Assembly: GCA_031394355.1 (NCBI GenBank)
Contig: JANNSU010000065.1
Coordinates: forward strand, 60,111 to 124,110
Origin: JAEUMY01 sp031394355
GTDB taxonomy: Bacteria > Pseudomonadota > Gammaproteobacteria > Burkholderiales > Usitatibacteraceae
Direction of reading: 5' to 3'
DNA length: 64,000 bases
Part shown: one piece after another, positions 35,880-44,630 of the stretch
Layout: each line of letters opens with the position of its first letter
Numbering within the stretch: position 1 is the first letter of the stretch
The notes under the pieces: generated by a model
What the model saw: only the letters and a program-made list of their open reading frames with translations
The model's database searches: none
What the model was told of the DNA's origin: nothing
Program-made: the position numbers and the translations under genes

Positions 35880-36355
35880 GCGGCAAGATTCCCATCACCG
35901 TACGCGGTGTCGAGATGCTCCGGGCCGAACTGCAGCGACTCAAGTCCAAGGAGCGTCCCGACGTCATCGCCGCCATTTCCGAGGCTCGGGCACAGGGTGA
36001 TATTTCCGAGAATGCCGAATACGATGCCGCAAAGGAGCGCCAAGGGTTCATCGAAGGTCGGATCATCGAGATCGAGAGCAAACTGTCGTCCGCGCAGATC
36101 ATTGATCCCACACAGCTCGACAGCGATGGACGAGTCGTATTTGGCGCGACCGTTGATCTGGAGGACGAAACTTCCGGAGAGAGCGTGACCTATCAGATCG
36201 TTGGGGATGATGAGGCTGACATCAAGCACAACAAAGTGTCCATCAGCTCGCCGATTGCCCGGGCTCTCATCGGCAAATACGCCGGTGATGTCGCGGAAGT
36301 CATCGCGCCAGGCGGGAATCGCTCATACGAAGTTGTTGACGTTCGGTACATATAA
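35876..36355 (+). CDS. greA: Transcript cleavage factor GreA
   Basis: A 159-residue factor that rescues backtracked RNA polymerase. The N-terminal coiled coil carries the acidic tip in GDISENAEYDAAKERQGFIEGRI; the C-terminal FKBP-like domain ends SYEVVDVRYI. It overlaps the carB stop by ATGA and has AAAGGAAAG upstream as ribosome binding site. It is the last gene of the carA-lysE-carB-greA run and converges with yhbY. Confidence 0.97.
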
Positions 36356-36412
36356 GCACCACAGAGGCGCCAGTCGAAGCAGTTGAACAGCGGTTGACGA
36401 TCGACCGACAGT

Positions 36413-36790
36413 TCAGGCGCGTGAGCGCCGCCGCCGAATCGCCTTTTCCTGCTCCTGGGCCTTGGTGAGGCGCGGTCCCTTGCGTTTGGGGGGCGGCGCA
36501 GGTGGGGCCTTCTTGTCAGGATTTTCCCGAAAGATGATGAGCATCTTGCCAATATGCTGCACCGGTGCGGCGTGCAGGCGATCACAAATTTCGGCAAGCC
36601 AGGATTCCCGGTTTTCGCGTTCGTCTGTGGAGGCGCGTATCTTGATGAGCTCATGTGCCTTCAGGCTGCGTTCAATTTCCCGCAGTACCGCAGGCGTAAG
36701 TCCCTCTGCACCAATCAACACGACGGGATCCACGCCATGGGCGCGCGCTTTGAGCGCCTTGCGCTCTGTAGGGGATAATTCGATTTTCAT
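36413..36790 (-). CDS. yhbY: YhbY-family CRM-domain RNA-binding protein
   Basis: A 125-residue ribosome-assembly protein that associates with pre-50S particles. The CRM domain is seen as LSPTERKALKARAHGVDPVVLIGAEGLTPAVLREIERSLKAHELIKIRA, with the GxxG loop as IGAEGL. A basic Pro/Lys/Arg-rich tail of about 35 residues follows. The ATG at 36790 gives the usual MKIELSP N terminus. It is divergent from rlmE, with only 19 bp between the start codons. Confidence 0.93.
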   Translation of the reverse strand: MKIELSPTERKALKARAHGVDPVVLIGAEGLTPAVLREIERSLKAHELIKIRASTDERENRESWLAEICDRLHAAPVQHIGKMLIIFRENPDKKAPPAPPPKRKGPRLTKAQEQEKAIRRRRSRA

Positions 36791-36809
36791 GCTTACAGTA
36801 TAAACGCGA

Positions 36810-37433
36810 GTGTCAAAGTCCTTTAACAGCAAATCGTGGCTTCATCGCCACCTGACCGATCCCTATGTGAAGAAATCACAGCGGGATGGCTATCGCTCGC
36901 GTGCCGCATACAAGCTGCTGGAGCTGGATACGGCAGCGAAGCTTCTCAAGCTTGGACAGACTGTGGTGGACCTGGGGGCGGCACCTGGCGGGTGGTCTCA
37001 GGTGGCCTACAAGGCCGTCGGTACCAAGGGCCATGTCGTGGCCATCGACATCCTCGAAATGGAGCCAGTGCATGGCGTGCATCTCCTCACAGCGGACTTC
37101 TCTGAAGACGTCGGGCTCAAGGCCGTCGTCGATGCACTCGGGGGCAGGCGAGTGGACCTGGTCCTGTCGGACATGGCGCCCAATATGACCGGCATTGCGC
37201 TGACTGATCAGGTGCGAATGTTCGGCCTGGCCGAGATTGCACTCGATTTCTGCAGGGAGTTCCTGAAACCAAATGGTGATTTCGTCATCAAAGTGTTTCA
37301 GGGCTCTGGTTATAGCGAATTCGTTCGCGACATGCGTGAACTCTTCAAGAAAGTTTCCGTCGTAAAACCGGGTGCCTCCCGGGCTGAAAGCGGAGAGCTC
37401 TACCTCATCGGGAAAGGCCGCAAAGCGGTGTAA
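36810..37433 (+). CDS. rlmE: 23S rRNA 2'-O-methyltransferase RlmE (FtsJ/RrmJ)
   Basis: A 207-residue SAM-dependent methyltransferase that modifies U2552 of 23S rRNA. The SAM site is VVDLGAAPGGWSQVAY; the catalytic K-D-K-E set is supported by KKSQRDGYRSRAAYKL, LSDMAPNMTG and FVIKVFQG. The GTG at 36810 is the only start that keeps the WLHRHLTDPYVKK opening close to the N terminus. TATAAA about 10 bp before the GTG suggests a very short or absent leader. ftsH follows, the conserved rlmE-ftsH pair. Confidence 0.96.
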   Translation: MSKSFNSKSWLHRHLTDPYVKKSQRDGYRSRAAYKLLELDTAAKLLKLGQTVVDLGAAPGGWSQVAYKAVGTKGHVVAIDILEMEPVHGVHLLTADFSEDVGLKAVVDALGGRRVDLVLSDMAPNMTGIALTDQVRMFGLAEIALDFCREFLKPNGDFVIKVFQGSGYSEFVRDMRELFKKVSVVKPGASRAESGELYLIGKGRKAV

Positions 37434-37557
37434 ACTAACCAGTCGGTCGAGTCGCAGCTCTCCAGCGGAGTTTCCGCCACGATATTTTGTTGGAACGCAT
37501 TGATTTTTCAGATGGATCCCCGATATCTGACAGGTCGGGATCGGCAAAGGATGCAAC

Positions 37558-39483
37558 GTGAATAATTGGGTCAAGAATATCGGCGTGTGGCTCGTCATCG
37601 GCATTGTGCTGATGATGGTGTTCATGCAAGTGTCGAATCGTCAGGCAACCGCGAATACGTTGTCCTATTCGGCCATGATGCAGGAAGCCAAGTCCGGCAA
37701 CGTCGAGAAGGTAAAGGAAGAAAGTGCGCGCACGCTGAAGGTCACGCTGCGCGACGGCAAGGTCTATACCGTCTATGCGCCGGGTGATGTGTTCATGTGG
37801 GACGAGTTGCGCCGCTCGGGCGTGAGCCTCGAGGGCAAGCCCCCGGAGGAAAACTCCTTCCTGATGCAGATTTTCATTTCGTGGTTCCCGATGCTGCTGC
37901 TCATCGGTGTCTGGATTTTCTTCATGCGCCAGATGCAGGGCGGTGGACGGGGCGGTGCATTCTCGTTTGGAAAGAGCCGTGCCAAGATGCTGGACGAGGG
38001 AAACAACCAGGTAACATTTGCTGATGTGGCGGGCTGTGACGAGGCCAAGGAAGAAGTGTCCGAACTGGTCGACTTCCTCAAAGACCCCTCCAAATTTCAA
38101 AAGCTGGGCGGCCGCATCCCCCGTGGTGTACTCATGGTTGGCAATCCCGGAACCGGCAAGACATTGCTCGCGCGCGCCATCGCCGGTGAAGCCAAGGTAC
38201 CGTTCTTCTCAATCTCCGGCTCCGACTTCGTGGAGATGTTCGTTGGCGTCGGCGCTGCGCGCGTCCGCGACATGTTCGAACAGGCCAAAAAGAGTTCGCC
38301 CTGCATCGTGTTCATCGATGAGATCGATGCTGTCGGCCGCCAGCGTGGTGCCGGTCTCGGTGGTGGCAATGACGAACGCGAACAGACGCTGAACCAGTTG
38401 CTCGTCGAAATGGATGGATTTGAAGCCAGTGTCGGCGTCATCGTGATTGCTGCGACCAACCGGCCCGACGTGCTTGACCCTGCGCTCTTGCGCCCGGGCC
38501 GCTTCGACCGCCAGGTTGTGGTGCCGCTGCCGGATATTCGTGGCCGCGAACAGATTCTGGTCGTACACATGCGCAAGGTGCCCATCGCGCCTGATGTGGA
38601 TGCATCCATCATCGCCCGTGGGTGCCCTGGTTTCTCGGGGGCCGATCTGGCCAATTTGGTGAACGAAGCCGCATTGTTTGCGGCACGCGCCAGCAAGCGC
38701 CTGGTCGACATGGAGGATTTCGAGCGCGCCAAGGACAAGGTCATGATGGGCGCTGAGCGCCGTTCCATGGTCATGACCGATGAAGAGCGGTTGAATACAG
38801 CCTACCACGAGTCAGGCCACGCGCTGCTGGGATATCTGTTGCCCAAGAGCGATCCGGTGCACAAGGTGACGATCATTCCGCGCGGCCGTGCGTTGGGTGT
38901 CACCATCCAGCTGCCGGAACAGGATCGCTATGCGTATGACCGCGAATACCTCCTTTCGCGCATCGCTGTCCTCTTCGGCGGCCGCATTGCGGAGGAAGTC
39001 TTCATGAATCAGATGACGACCGGTGCCTCCAACGACTTCGAGCGTGCGACCCAAATTGCCCGTGACATGGTCACGCGCTACGGCATGTCCGATGAACTCG
39101 GCACGATGGTCTACGCCGAGAACGAGGGCGAGGTTTTTCTGGGCCGTTCCGTTACCCGCCAGACGAATGTGTCGGAAGAGACCATGCGCAAGGTGGATGG
39201 CGAGATTCGTCGCATCATTGATCAGCAATACAAGCTGGCGCGCAAGATGATCGAAGAGAGTCGCGACAAGGTCGAAGCCATGACCAAGGCGCTGCTCGAG
39301 TACGAGACCATCGACGCTGACCAGATCAAGGACATCATGAGCGGTTTTCCGCCCCGTCCGCCCAAGCCATCAGCCACGCCATTCCGTCGCAAGGATCGTG
39401 ACGATGGTTCGGCTGGGGATGCCAAGCCAACGGAGGCAGCGCCGAGCACGCCGCCGGTGCAAGGCTCCGAGGGGGCCGACTGA
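37558..39483 (+). CDS. ftsH: ATP-dependent membrane zinc metalloprotease FtsH
   Basis: A 641-residue AAA+ protease of the inner membrane. Two membrane segments flank a periplasmic loop (residues about 5-25 and 98-120). Walker A is GNPGTGKT (195-202), the pore and SRH motifs follow (ISGSDFVEMFVGVGAARVRD; RPDVLDPALLRPGRFDRQ), and the zinc site is HESGH (417-421). The start is GTG at 37558 behind AAGGAT. It degrades membrane proteins and short-lived regulators such as LpxC in related bacteria. folP and glmM follow, the usual order. Confidence 0.98.
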   Translation: MNNWVKNIGVWLVIGIVLMMVFMQVSNRQATANTLSYSAMMQEAKSGNVEKVKEESARTLKVTLRDGKVYTVYAPGDVFMWDELRRSGVSLEGKPPEENSFLMQIFISWFPMLLLIGVWIFFMRQMQGGGRGGAFSFGKSRAKMLDEGNNQVTFADVAGCDEAKEEVSELVDFLKDPSKFQKLGGRIPRGVLMVGNPGTGKTLLARAIAGEAKVPFFSISGSDFVEMFVGVGAARVRDMFEQAKKSSPCIVFIDEIDAVGRQRGAGLGGGNDEREQTLNQLLVEMDGFEASVGVIVIAATNRPDVLDPALLRPGRFDRQVVVPLPDIRGREQILVVHMRKVPIAPDVDASIIARGCPGFSGADLANLVNEAALFAARASKRLVDMEDFERAKDKVMMGAERRSMVMTDEERLNTAYHESGHALLGYLLPKSDPVHKVTIIPRGRALGVTIQLPEQDRYAYDREYLLSRIAVLFGGRIAEEVFMNQMTTGASNDFERATQIARDMVTRYGMSDELGTMVYAENEGEVFLGRSVTRQTNVSEETMRKVDGEIRRIIDQQYKLARKMIEESRDKVEAMTKALLEYETIDADQIKDIMSGFPPRPPKPSATPFRRKDRDDGSAGDAKPTEAAPSTPPVQGSEGAD

Positions 39484-39585
39484 GTCCCGGGTCGATGCAT
39501 GCGTACGGGCGACTTCGGTCGCCCGTTTCATTTGCACGAGTCGGCGCGAATGCCGGCGCGCGGGCCAACAATTCGGGGTGCTGAA

Positions 39586-40407
39586 TTGAATTATTGGCAA
39601 TGTGGGCGTTATGCGCTGTCGCTGGATCGTCCACTGGTCATGGGAATCGTCAACGTCACCCCTGACTCCTTCTCGGATGGTGGCAAGCATCTGGACCGTC
39701 GTGCCGCGATCATGGGCGCGAGACAAATGCTGCAGGATGGTGCCGACATCCTCGACATTGGTGGCGAATCCACCCGTCCCGGCGCGCGCGCAGCTTCACT
39801 GAGTGAAGAGCTCGACCGCGTGCTGCCGGTCATTGAGGCGTTGTCGGGGGAAGGCGTGCCGCTGTCGGTGGATACACAAAAGCCCGAAGTCATGCGCGCA
39901 GCACTCGCGGCCGGCGCTTCGATCATCAATGATGTGAATGCTCTGCAGGCGGCGGGCGCGCTGGCGGCAGTAGCCACTTCGCAGGCGGGGGTCTGTCTCA
40001 TGCACAGGCAGGGTCAGCCTGGCACCATGCAGAGTGATCCCCGCTACGACGATGTGCTCGTGGAGGTGCGTGACTTTCTGGTCGAACGGGCTGATGCTTG
40101 CGAAGCCGCGGGCATCGTGCGACAACGAATCGTCCTGGACCCCGGATTCGGATTCGGCAAGACCGTTCCGCATAACCTCACGTTGCTGCGCGATCTGGAC
40201 TGTTTGCTGGAAACCGGCTTTCCGATCCTGGCGGGTTTGTCGCGCAAGTCCATGCTGGGTATGCTCACCGGGCGCGATGTCGGTGACAGACTCGCGGGCA
40301 GTATTGCAGCCGCGCTCATCGCGGCACAGAAAGGTGCGCGCATTCTCAGGGTGCATGATGTGCGTGAAACGGTCGATGCGTTGAAGGTCTGGCAGGCGGT
40401 ACGATGA
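39586..40407 (+). CDS. folP: Dihydropteroate synthase
   Basis: A 273-residue TIM-barrel enzyme joining pABA to the pterin pyrophosphate in folate synthesis; it is the sulfonamide target. VMGIVNVTPDSFSDGG and GADILDIGGESTRPGA are the two family signatures, with VLDPGFGFGKT further on. TTG at 39586 (NYWQCGRYALSLDRPL) fits the length of relatives; ATG at 39550 would add 12 residues and cannot be excluded. Confidence 0.95.
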   Translation: MNYWQCGRYALSLDRPLVMGIVNVTPDSFSDGGKHLDRRAAIMGARQMLQDGADILDIGGESTRPGARAASLSEELDRVLPVIEALSGEGVPLSVDTQKPEVMRAALAAGASIINDVNALQAAGALAAVATSQAGVCLMHRQGQPGTMQSDPRYDDVLVEVRDFLVERADACEAAGIVRQRIVLDPGFGFGKTVPHNLTLLRDLDCLLETGFPILAGLSRKSMLGMLTGRDVGDRLAGSIAAALIAAQKGARILRVHDVRETVDALKVWQAVR

Positions 40408-40438
40408 ATCGAAACCACAACTCGCAGTAGAGGTGAAT

Positions 40439-41773
40439 GTGAAGCGCAAGTATTTTGGAACAGATGGCATTCGTGGACGGGTAGGCGATGTGCCGATCAC
40501 ACCCGATTTCGTGCTGAAACTGGGCTACGCAGCCGGGCGGGTGCTGACCCGCAAGCTTGAGCATCCAGCTGTAGTCATCGGCAAAGACACGCGCATCTCG
40601 GGCTATATGCTGGAAAGCGCGCTCGAAGCCGGCCTGTCCGCAGCGGGCTGCGATGTGTATCTGACCGGTCCGATGAGCACGCCAGGTGTCGCATTCCTCA
40701 CCCGTGCCTTGCGTTTGTCGGCAGGCATCATGATCTCGGCATCACACAATCCATTTGAGGACAACGGTATCAAGTTCTTCTCTGCCGAAGGTGCCAAGCT
40801 GCCTGATGAGGTTGAGGCGGACATCGAGGCGGCACTGGATGAGCCACTGGTGACGCTGCCATCGGCCAAACTGGGCAAAGCCATGCGTGTGCATGATGCT
40901 GAGGGTCGCTATATCGAGTTTTGCAAGGGTACGTTTCCCAAGGCGCTGTCCCTTCGCGGCATGAAGCTCGTCGTGGATGCGGCCCACGGCGCCTGTTACC
41001 GACTTGCCCCGAGGATTTTCCAGGAGCTGGGTGCCGAGGTAATCTCGGTCGGCGTGCAACCCAACGGCGTCAATATCAACGATCACTGTGGTGCCATCTA
41101 CCCTGCCGCCATGGCTGAGGCAGTCAAGACAAGTGGTGCCGATTTTGGCATCGCATTGGATGGCGACGGTGACCGACTCATCATGGCGGACCGTGATGGC
41201 CGTCTGTTCGATGGTGACCAGTTGCTGTACATCCTCGTCAAAGGCCGTCTTGCCGACGGCATCCGAAGTGGCGTCGCGGGCACGCTGATGACCAACCTCG
41301 CGGTCGAGCAGGCGTTGGCCGCGCTGCAGGTGCCGTTCGCGCGGGCACGGGTCGGTGACCGCTATGTCCTGGAGATGCTGAATGAGCGCGGATGGCTGTG
41401 GGGAGGCGAGAACTCCGGGCACATCATTTGCCTGGATCGCCACACCACGGGTGATGGAATCGTCTCGGCATTGCAGGTGCTCGCAGCGTTGCAGGCTGCT
41501 GAACAGGACATGCGCGAATATTCGCAGGAGCTCACCTTGTTTCCGCAGGTGCTCATCAACGTGAAGACGTCAGGCAAGCTGGATTTCGCCACGCACACCG
41601 GCATTCAATCTGCAGCGAAAGCGGCTGAACAGTCGCTGGGTGCAGCGGGCCGGGTGCTGCTCCGGACCAGCGGCACCGAGCCGCTGATTCGCGTCATGGT
41701 CGAAGGGCAGGATGCTGCCCAGGTGAAGCGCTGGGCGGAGACGATTGCAGCCGAGGTTCGGAGCGCAGCCTGA
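40439..41773 (+). CDS. glmM: Phosphoglucosamine mutase
   Basis: A 444-residue mutase converting glucosamine-6-phosphate to glucosamine-1-phosphate for UDP-GlcNAc. The phosphoserine loop is SASHNPFEDNGIKFF, the metal loop is DGDGDR, and the sugar-binding motif is GGENSGH. RTSGTEPLIRVMVEG binds phosphate. The GTG at 40439 follows AGAGG with suitable spacing; an in-frame GTG at 40433 is the alternative. The palindrome at 41514 encodes REYSQ (359-363). Confidence 0.97.
   Translation: MKRKYFGTDGIRGRVGDVPITPDFVLKLGYAAGRVLTRKLEHPAVVIGKDTRISGYMLESALEAGLSAAGCDVYLTGPMSTPGVAFLTRALRLSAGIMISASHNPFEDNGIKFFSAEGAKLPDEVEADIEAALDEPLVTLPSAKLGKAMRVHDAEGRYIEFCKGTFPKALSLRGMKLVVDAAHGACYRLAPRIFQELGAEVISVGVQPNGVNINDHCGAIYPAAMAEAVKTSGADFGIALDGDGDRLIMADRDGRLFDGDQLLYILVKGRLADGIRSGVAGTLMTNLAVEQALAALQVPFARARVGDRYVLEMLNERGWLWGGENSGHIICLDRHTTGDGIVSALQVLAALQAAEQDMREYSQELTLFPQVLINVKTSGKLDFATHTGIQSAAKAAEQSLGAAGRVLLRTSGTEPLIRVMVEGQDAAQVKRWAETIAAEVRSAA
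41514..41525. repeat. GCGAATATTCGC palindrome, copy 18 (in glmM)
   Basis: EYS frame, within R359-E-Y-S-Q363. Flanks C/A. Confidence 0.97.
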
Positions 41774-41846
41774 ATGATGTAACCAGCCTGTCACCCTCTC
41801 CCGATAAGGTTCTCGTTTTTTGACCGAGAACTTGGGAGAAACTGGA

Positions 41847-42149
41847 ATGAAGAAATTGGGATTGCTTTTTTCTGTTGCAGTGGTTGCCGGCTGTGCCTCG
41901 ATGGGTCCGGTTGGCGGGCTGGAGGCCGGCAAGCTGGTTGCGTATGAGTGTGAAGGCAAAAGCTTCTCTGCCCGTATCGAAGAAGATTACGCTGGCGTTC
42001 GTTTGCGCACGCATGAAGGTTCTGCCAATCTGGCGCGTGGCGAGAACGATGAGTTCAAGGGCGATGGCTGGACCTTGAAGACGCAGGGCGGCATGCAGCT
42101 CGTTCACAATGACAAAGTGGTTGCCAAGGGATGCAAGAAGTCAGCCTGA
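41847..42149 (+). CDS. Small lipoprotein, possibly MliC-like
   Basis: A 100-residue protein with a short signal peptide and a lipobox (VVAGC, cleavage before Cys19), so it is a predicted lipoprotein. The mature part (LVAYECEGKSFSARIEEDYAGVRLRTHEG ... VAKGC) is short, beta-rich in appearance and has two cysteines, which recalls the MliC/PliC lysozyme-inhibitor fold, but the match is weak. The ATG at 41847 follows GGAGAAA. A terminator follows directly. Function is not assigned. Confidence 0.78.
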   Translation: MKKLGLLFSVAVVAGCASMGPVGGLEAGKLVAYECEGKSFSARIEEDYAGVRLRTHEGSANLARGENDEFKGDGWTLKTQGGMQLVHNDKVVAKGCKKSA

Positions 42150-42176
42150 TGCTCGGATGTACTGTGCAATGAATCA

Positions 42177-42198
42177 GGGTCGGCTTGCCGGCCCTTTT
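42177..42198. terminator. Shared terminator between the lipoprotein gene and the aquaporin gene
   Basis: GGGTCGG / CCGGCCC stem (one G-T pair) with a CTTG loop and TTTT after it on the plus strand. The convergent aquaporin gene ends at its far edge. Confidence 0.75.
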
Positions 42199-42863
42199 CA
42201 TTTTTCGTCCACTGTCGGTGCCATGGACTTGTCCACCTGCCACGCCAGCAATGCGCCTGCGATCTGAGCAATGACGAACGGCATGACATCTGCCAGACGT
42301 ATGCCTGCGAATGTTGTGGTCAAGCTGCGTGCCAGCGTGACAGCAGGATTGGCAAACGAGGTCGACGCTGTGAACCAATATGCGGCCATGATGTAAAGCC
42401 CAACCGCGACCGCAACTGAGGCAGGTCGCTGTCTCAGGCAGCCAAGAATGACCAGCAATAGCCCGAACGTGGCTACCCCTTCGCTCAACCATTGCGCGCC
42501 CCCAGTGCGGGCGCGCGTACTTTCTTGCAATAGAACCAGATCAAACATGCCATGCGCGAGGATGACGCCGGCAATGGCGCCGGCTGCCTGCGCAACGCAG
42601 TAGATCGGCACGTCGCCCCACGGCAGTTCTTTGCGCAAGGCGAACACCAGCGAGACTGCCGGATTGAAATGCGCACCGGACAGGGGGCCGAAGATCCAGA
42701 TCAGCACGACCAGGGCGGCGCCGGTAGCTACGCTGTTGGCCAGCAGCGCAACCGCAACATTGCCCTGTGCCAGGGTCTCACCCATGATGCCTGAGCCCAC
42801 CACGACTGCGAGCAACAGGGCTGTTCCGAGCGCTTCTGCTCCGGCCCTCGCGAATATTCGCAT
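42198..42863 (-). CDS. Aquaglyceroporin-family channel (AqpS-like) in an ars-type operon
   Basis: A 221-residue MIP channel with six membrane segments and two pore motifs, HFNPAVSL and FANPAVTLARS. It is the last gene of the ArsR-headed operon and lies 5 bp after arsC; in Sinorhizobium such an AqpS channel releases arsenite made by ArsC. The palindrome at 42850 overlaps the start codon, so the protein begins MRIFA. Arsenite as substrate is inferred from context; the fold alone would also allow water or glycerol. Confidence 0.9.
   Translation of the reverse strand: MRIFARAGAEALGTALLLAVVVGSGIMGETLAQGNVAVALLANSVATGAALVVLIWIFGPLSGAHFNPAVSLVFALRKELPWGDVPIYCVAQAAGAIAGVILAHGMFDLVLLQESTRARTGGAQWLSEGVATFGLLLVILGCLRQRPASVAVAVGLYIMAAYWFTASTSFANPAVTLARSLTTTFAGIRLADVMPFVIAQIAGALLAWQVDKSMAPTVDEK
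42850..42861. repeat. GCGAATATTCGC palindrome, copy 19 (over the aquaporin start codon)
   Basis: RIFA frame on the minus strand. The G of the ATG is the first base of the palindrome, giving MRIFA. Flanks C/A on the plus strand. Confidence 0.97.
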
Positions 42864-42868
42864 TGGCT

Positions 42869-43378
42869 TCAGACCGTCGCCTTGTCAGTCATAGTTCCGA
42901 TCTCGCGCAACTTCGTCTGCAGGCTGAGTCTGTCAAGGTTGGCGAGCGGCAGATTGACGAGAATTTCGATGCGACGCTGCAACTGGGTCATGGTGGCCAG
43001 GAAGGCCCTGCGCTTGTCCTCATCGCTGCCTTCAACGGCTGCGGGGTCTTCCATGCCCCAATGCGCGCTGATCGGTTGTCCGGGCCAGACAGGGCAGACT
43101 TCATTTGCCGCGCTGTCGCAGACTGTGAACACGAAGTTCATTGGCGGAGCGTCCGAAGTCGCGAATTCATCCCAGCTCTTGCTGCGCAAGCCCTCGACAC
43201 TGAAGCGGCTCTTCTGCAGCAGCTCCAGTGCAAAAGGATTGACCTCACCCTTGGGAAAGCTGCCAGCAGAGTAGGCTTTAAACTTGCCTGCGCCGATGTT
43301 GTTGAGCAGTACTTCGCCCAAGATGCTGCGTGCGGAATTGCCTGTACAAAGGAACAGCGCGTTGAGTGGTTGATCCAT
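42869..43378 (-). CDS. arsC: Arsenate reductase, low-molecular-weight phosphatase type
   Basis: A 169-residue protein of the LMW tyrosine-phosphatase fold. The phosphate loop is FLCTGNSARS near the N terminus, and FVFTVCDSAANEVCPVWPG holds the second and third redox cysteines of thioredoxin-coupled arsenate reductases. It would reduce arsenate to arsenite in the cytoplasm. The gene lies between an MFS carrier and an aquaporin in the ArsR operon. A tail of about 30 residues extends beyond the usual 140-residue length. Confidence 0.9.
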   Translation of the reverse strand: MDQPLNALFLCTGNSARSILGEVLLNNIGAGKFKAYSAGSFPKGEVNPFALELLQKSRFSVEGLRSKSWDEFATSDAPPMNFVFTVCDSAANEVCPVWPGQPISAHWGMEDPAAVEGSDEDKRRAFLATMTQLQRRIEILVNLPLANLDRLSLQTKLREIGTMTDKATV

Positions 43379-43423
43379 CTGAATTCTCCCTTGAGTTCGA
43401 ATGTCGCTTGTAATGCGAGCGGA

Positions 43424-44623
43424 TTACAGTGTCGTGACAATGGTGTCGCGCGCGGTGGCGCTGCGGCCTGCCATGGCGAAGCTCGCCCAAGCGAACGCGA
43501 TGATGAGTGCCAGTGCTGCCAGCGCCAAGCTTCGGGTGAGTCCGGCAGCGAGCAGGAATGTGAAGGCGACCGGTGCCACGGCCTTGGCAATCATCGCGGG
43601 GCGCGACAAGCGGCCCAGCAATGCGCCCAGCGACTCTCTGCCGATCAACTCGGCAGGAGCTGTGCCGCGAATGATGGTGAGAATGCCATTGCCGCAGCCG
43701 TAGGCGGTGACAAACAGGACAGCTGCCAGCCCCATGCCGTCGGATACCAGCAGGAACACTACGCCGATGAATAGCAGTGCGAACGCTCCCAGCCCGACGC
43801 GTGCCGCACGCACATGGCTGAGGAGTCCTAGTTCAACCAGGCGTCCGGCAACTTGCATCGGCCCCATGAGCATGCCGACGAGTACGGCTTCACGCGTCGA
43901 GAGGCCGCTCCCCGTCAGGAGCGTGATCATGTGCACGCCAATCAACGAGATGACGAAGCTGGCACCGACAAAGCTCAACATCAGCCAACGGAACGTGCTG
44001 TCGTGCCGTGTGGTCAGTGATGCTGGGGCGGGCTGGTCAGCGGGCGCGGGACTGCGCACCAGCTTGTGCGCGTGGCGCAACGCCAGCGCATGCACTGGCA
44101 GGCAGACCAGAAGATGCAACCCGGCATAGGCCAGCAGTGTGCCGCGCCAGCCGAGGGGCTCCATCAGAAAGTGCGTCAGTGGCCAGAACACCGTGCTGGC
44201 CAATCCGCCGAACAGTGTCAATGCAGTGACGGCGCGGCGATAGTGTTCGCGCGTGAGTTGATTGAGCGTCGCAAACGCGGGATCGTAGAGGGTTGCAGCC
44301 ATGGCAGCACCGGCGATGGCCCAGCCGATCACCAGCATCACCGGTCCAGTCGCGGTAGCCAGCACAACCAACGCCAAGGCTGCGGCCACGGAACCGAGCG
44401 ACAGTGCGAGCCGTCCACCGCGCGCATCGATCATCTTGCCAATCGACGGCGCCAGCAGGCCGGAAAGCAGCAAGCTCACTGTAAAGCTGCCGAACAGAAA
44501 GACTTCACTCACACCCAGCGCCTCACGCATCGGCTTCCCCAGTACGCCGATGGTGTAGTACAGGGTGCCCCAGGAAATGATCTGGGCGATGCCGAGCAGC
44601 GGAATGATGACAGCGAGGCGCAT
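43424..44623 (-). CDS. MFS transporter in the ars-type operon
   Basis: A 399-residue, 12-segment major facilitator. The ATG at 44623 is used because the longer open frame runs through the upstream gene; it starts 7 bp after that gene's stop. The first segment is LAVIIPLLGIAQIISWGTLYY and the middle loop is polar (RHAHKLVRSPAPADQPAP). No arsB or acr3 is present, so this carrier is the best candidate for arsenite or organoarsenical export, as proposed for ArsK-type MFS proteins; membership in that group has not been tested. Confidence 0.88.
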   Translation of the reverse strand: MRLAVIIPLLGIAQIISWGTLYYTIGVLGKPMREALGVSEVFLFGSFTVSLLLSGLLAPSIGKMIDARGGRLALSLGSVAAALALVVLATATGPVMLVIGWAIAGAAMAATLYDPAFATLNQLTREHYRRAVTALTLFGGLASTVFWPLTHFLMEPLGWRGTLLAYAGLHLLVCLPVHALALRHAHKLVRSPAPADQPAPASLTTRHDSTFRWLMLSFVGASFVISLIGVHMITLLTGSGLSTREAVLVGMLMGPMQVAGRLVELGLLSHVRAARVGLGAFALLFIGVVFLLVSDGMGLAAVLFVTAYGCGNGILTIIRGTAPAELIGRESLGALLGRLSRPAMIAKAVAPVAFTFLLAAGLTRSLALAALALIIAFAWASFAMAGRSATARDTIVTTL

Positions 44624-44630
44624 CACGGAA

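Noticed and set aside
37214..37225. GCGAATGTTCGG in rlmE as a degenerate palindrome
   Set aside because: Two mismatches, and it lies in the conserved VRMFGLAE segment of the protein.
41809..41831. Terminator after glmM
   Set aside because: The 7-bp GTTCTCG/CGAGAAC stem has its T run in the loop, not after the stem, so it is not an intrinsic terminator.
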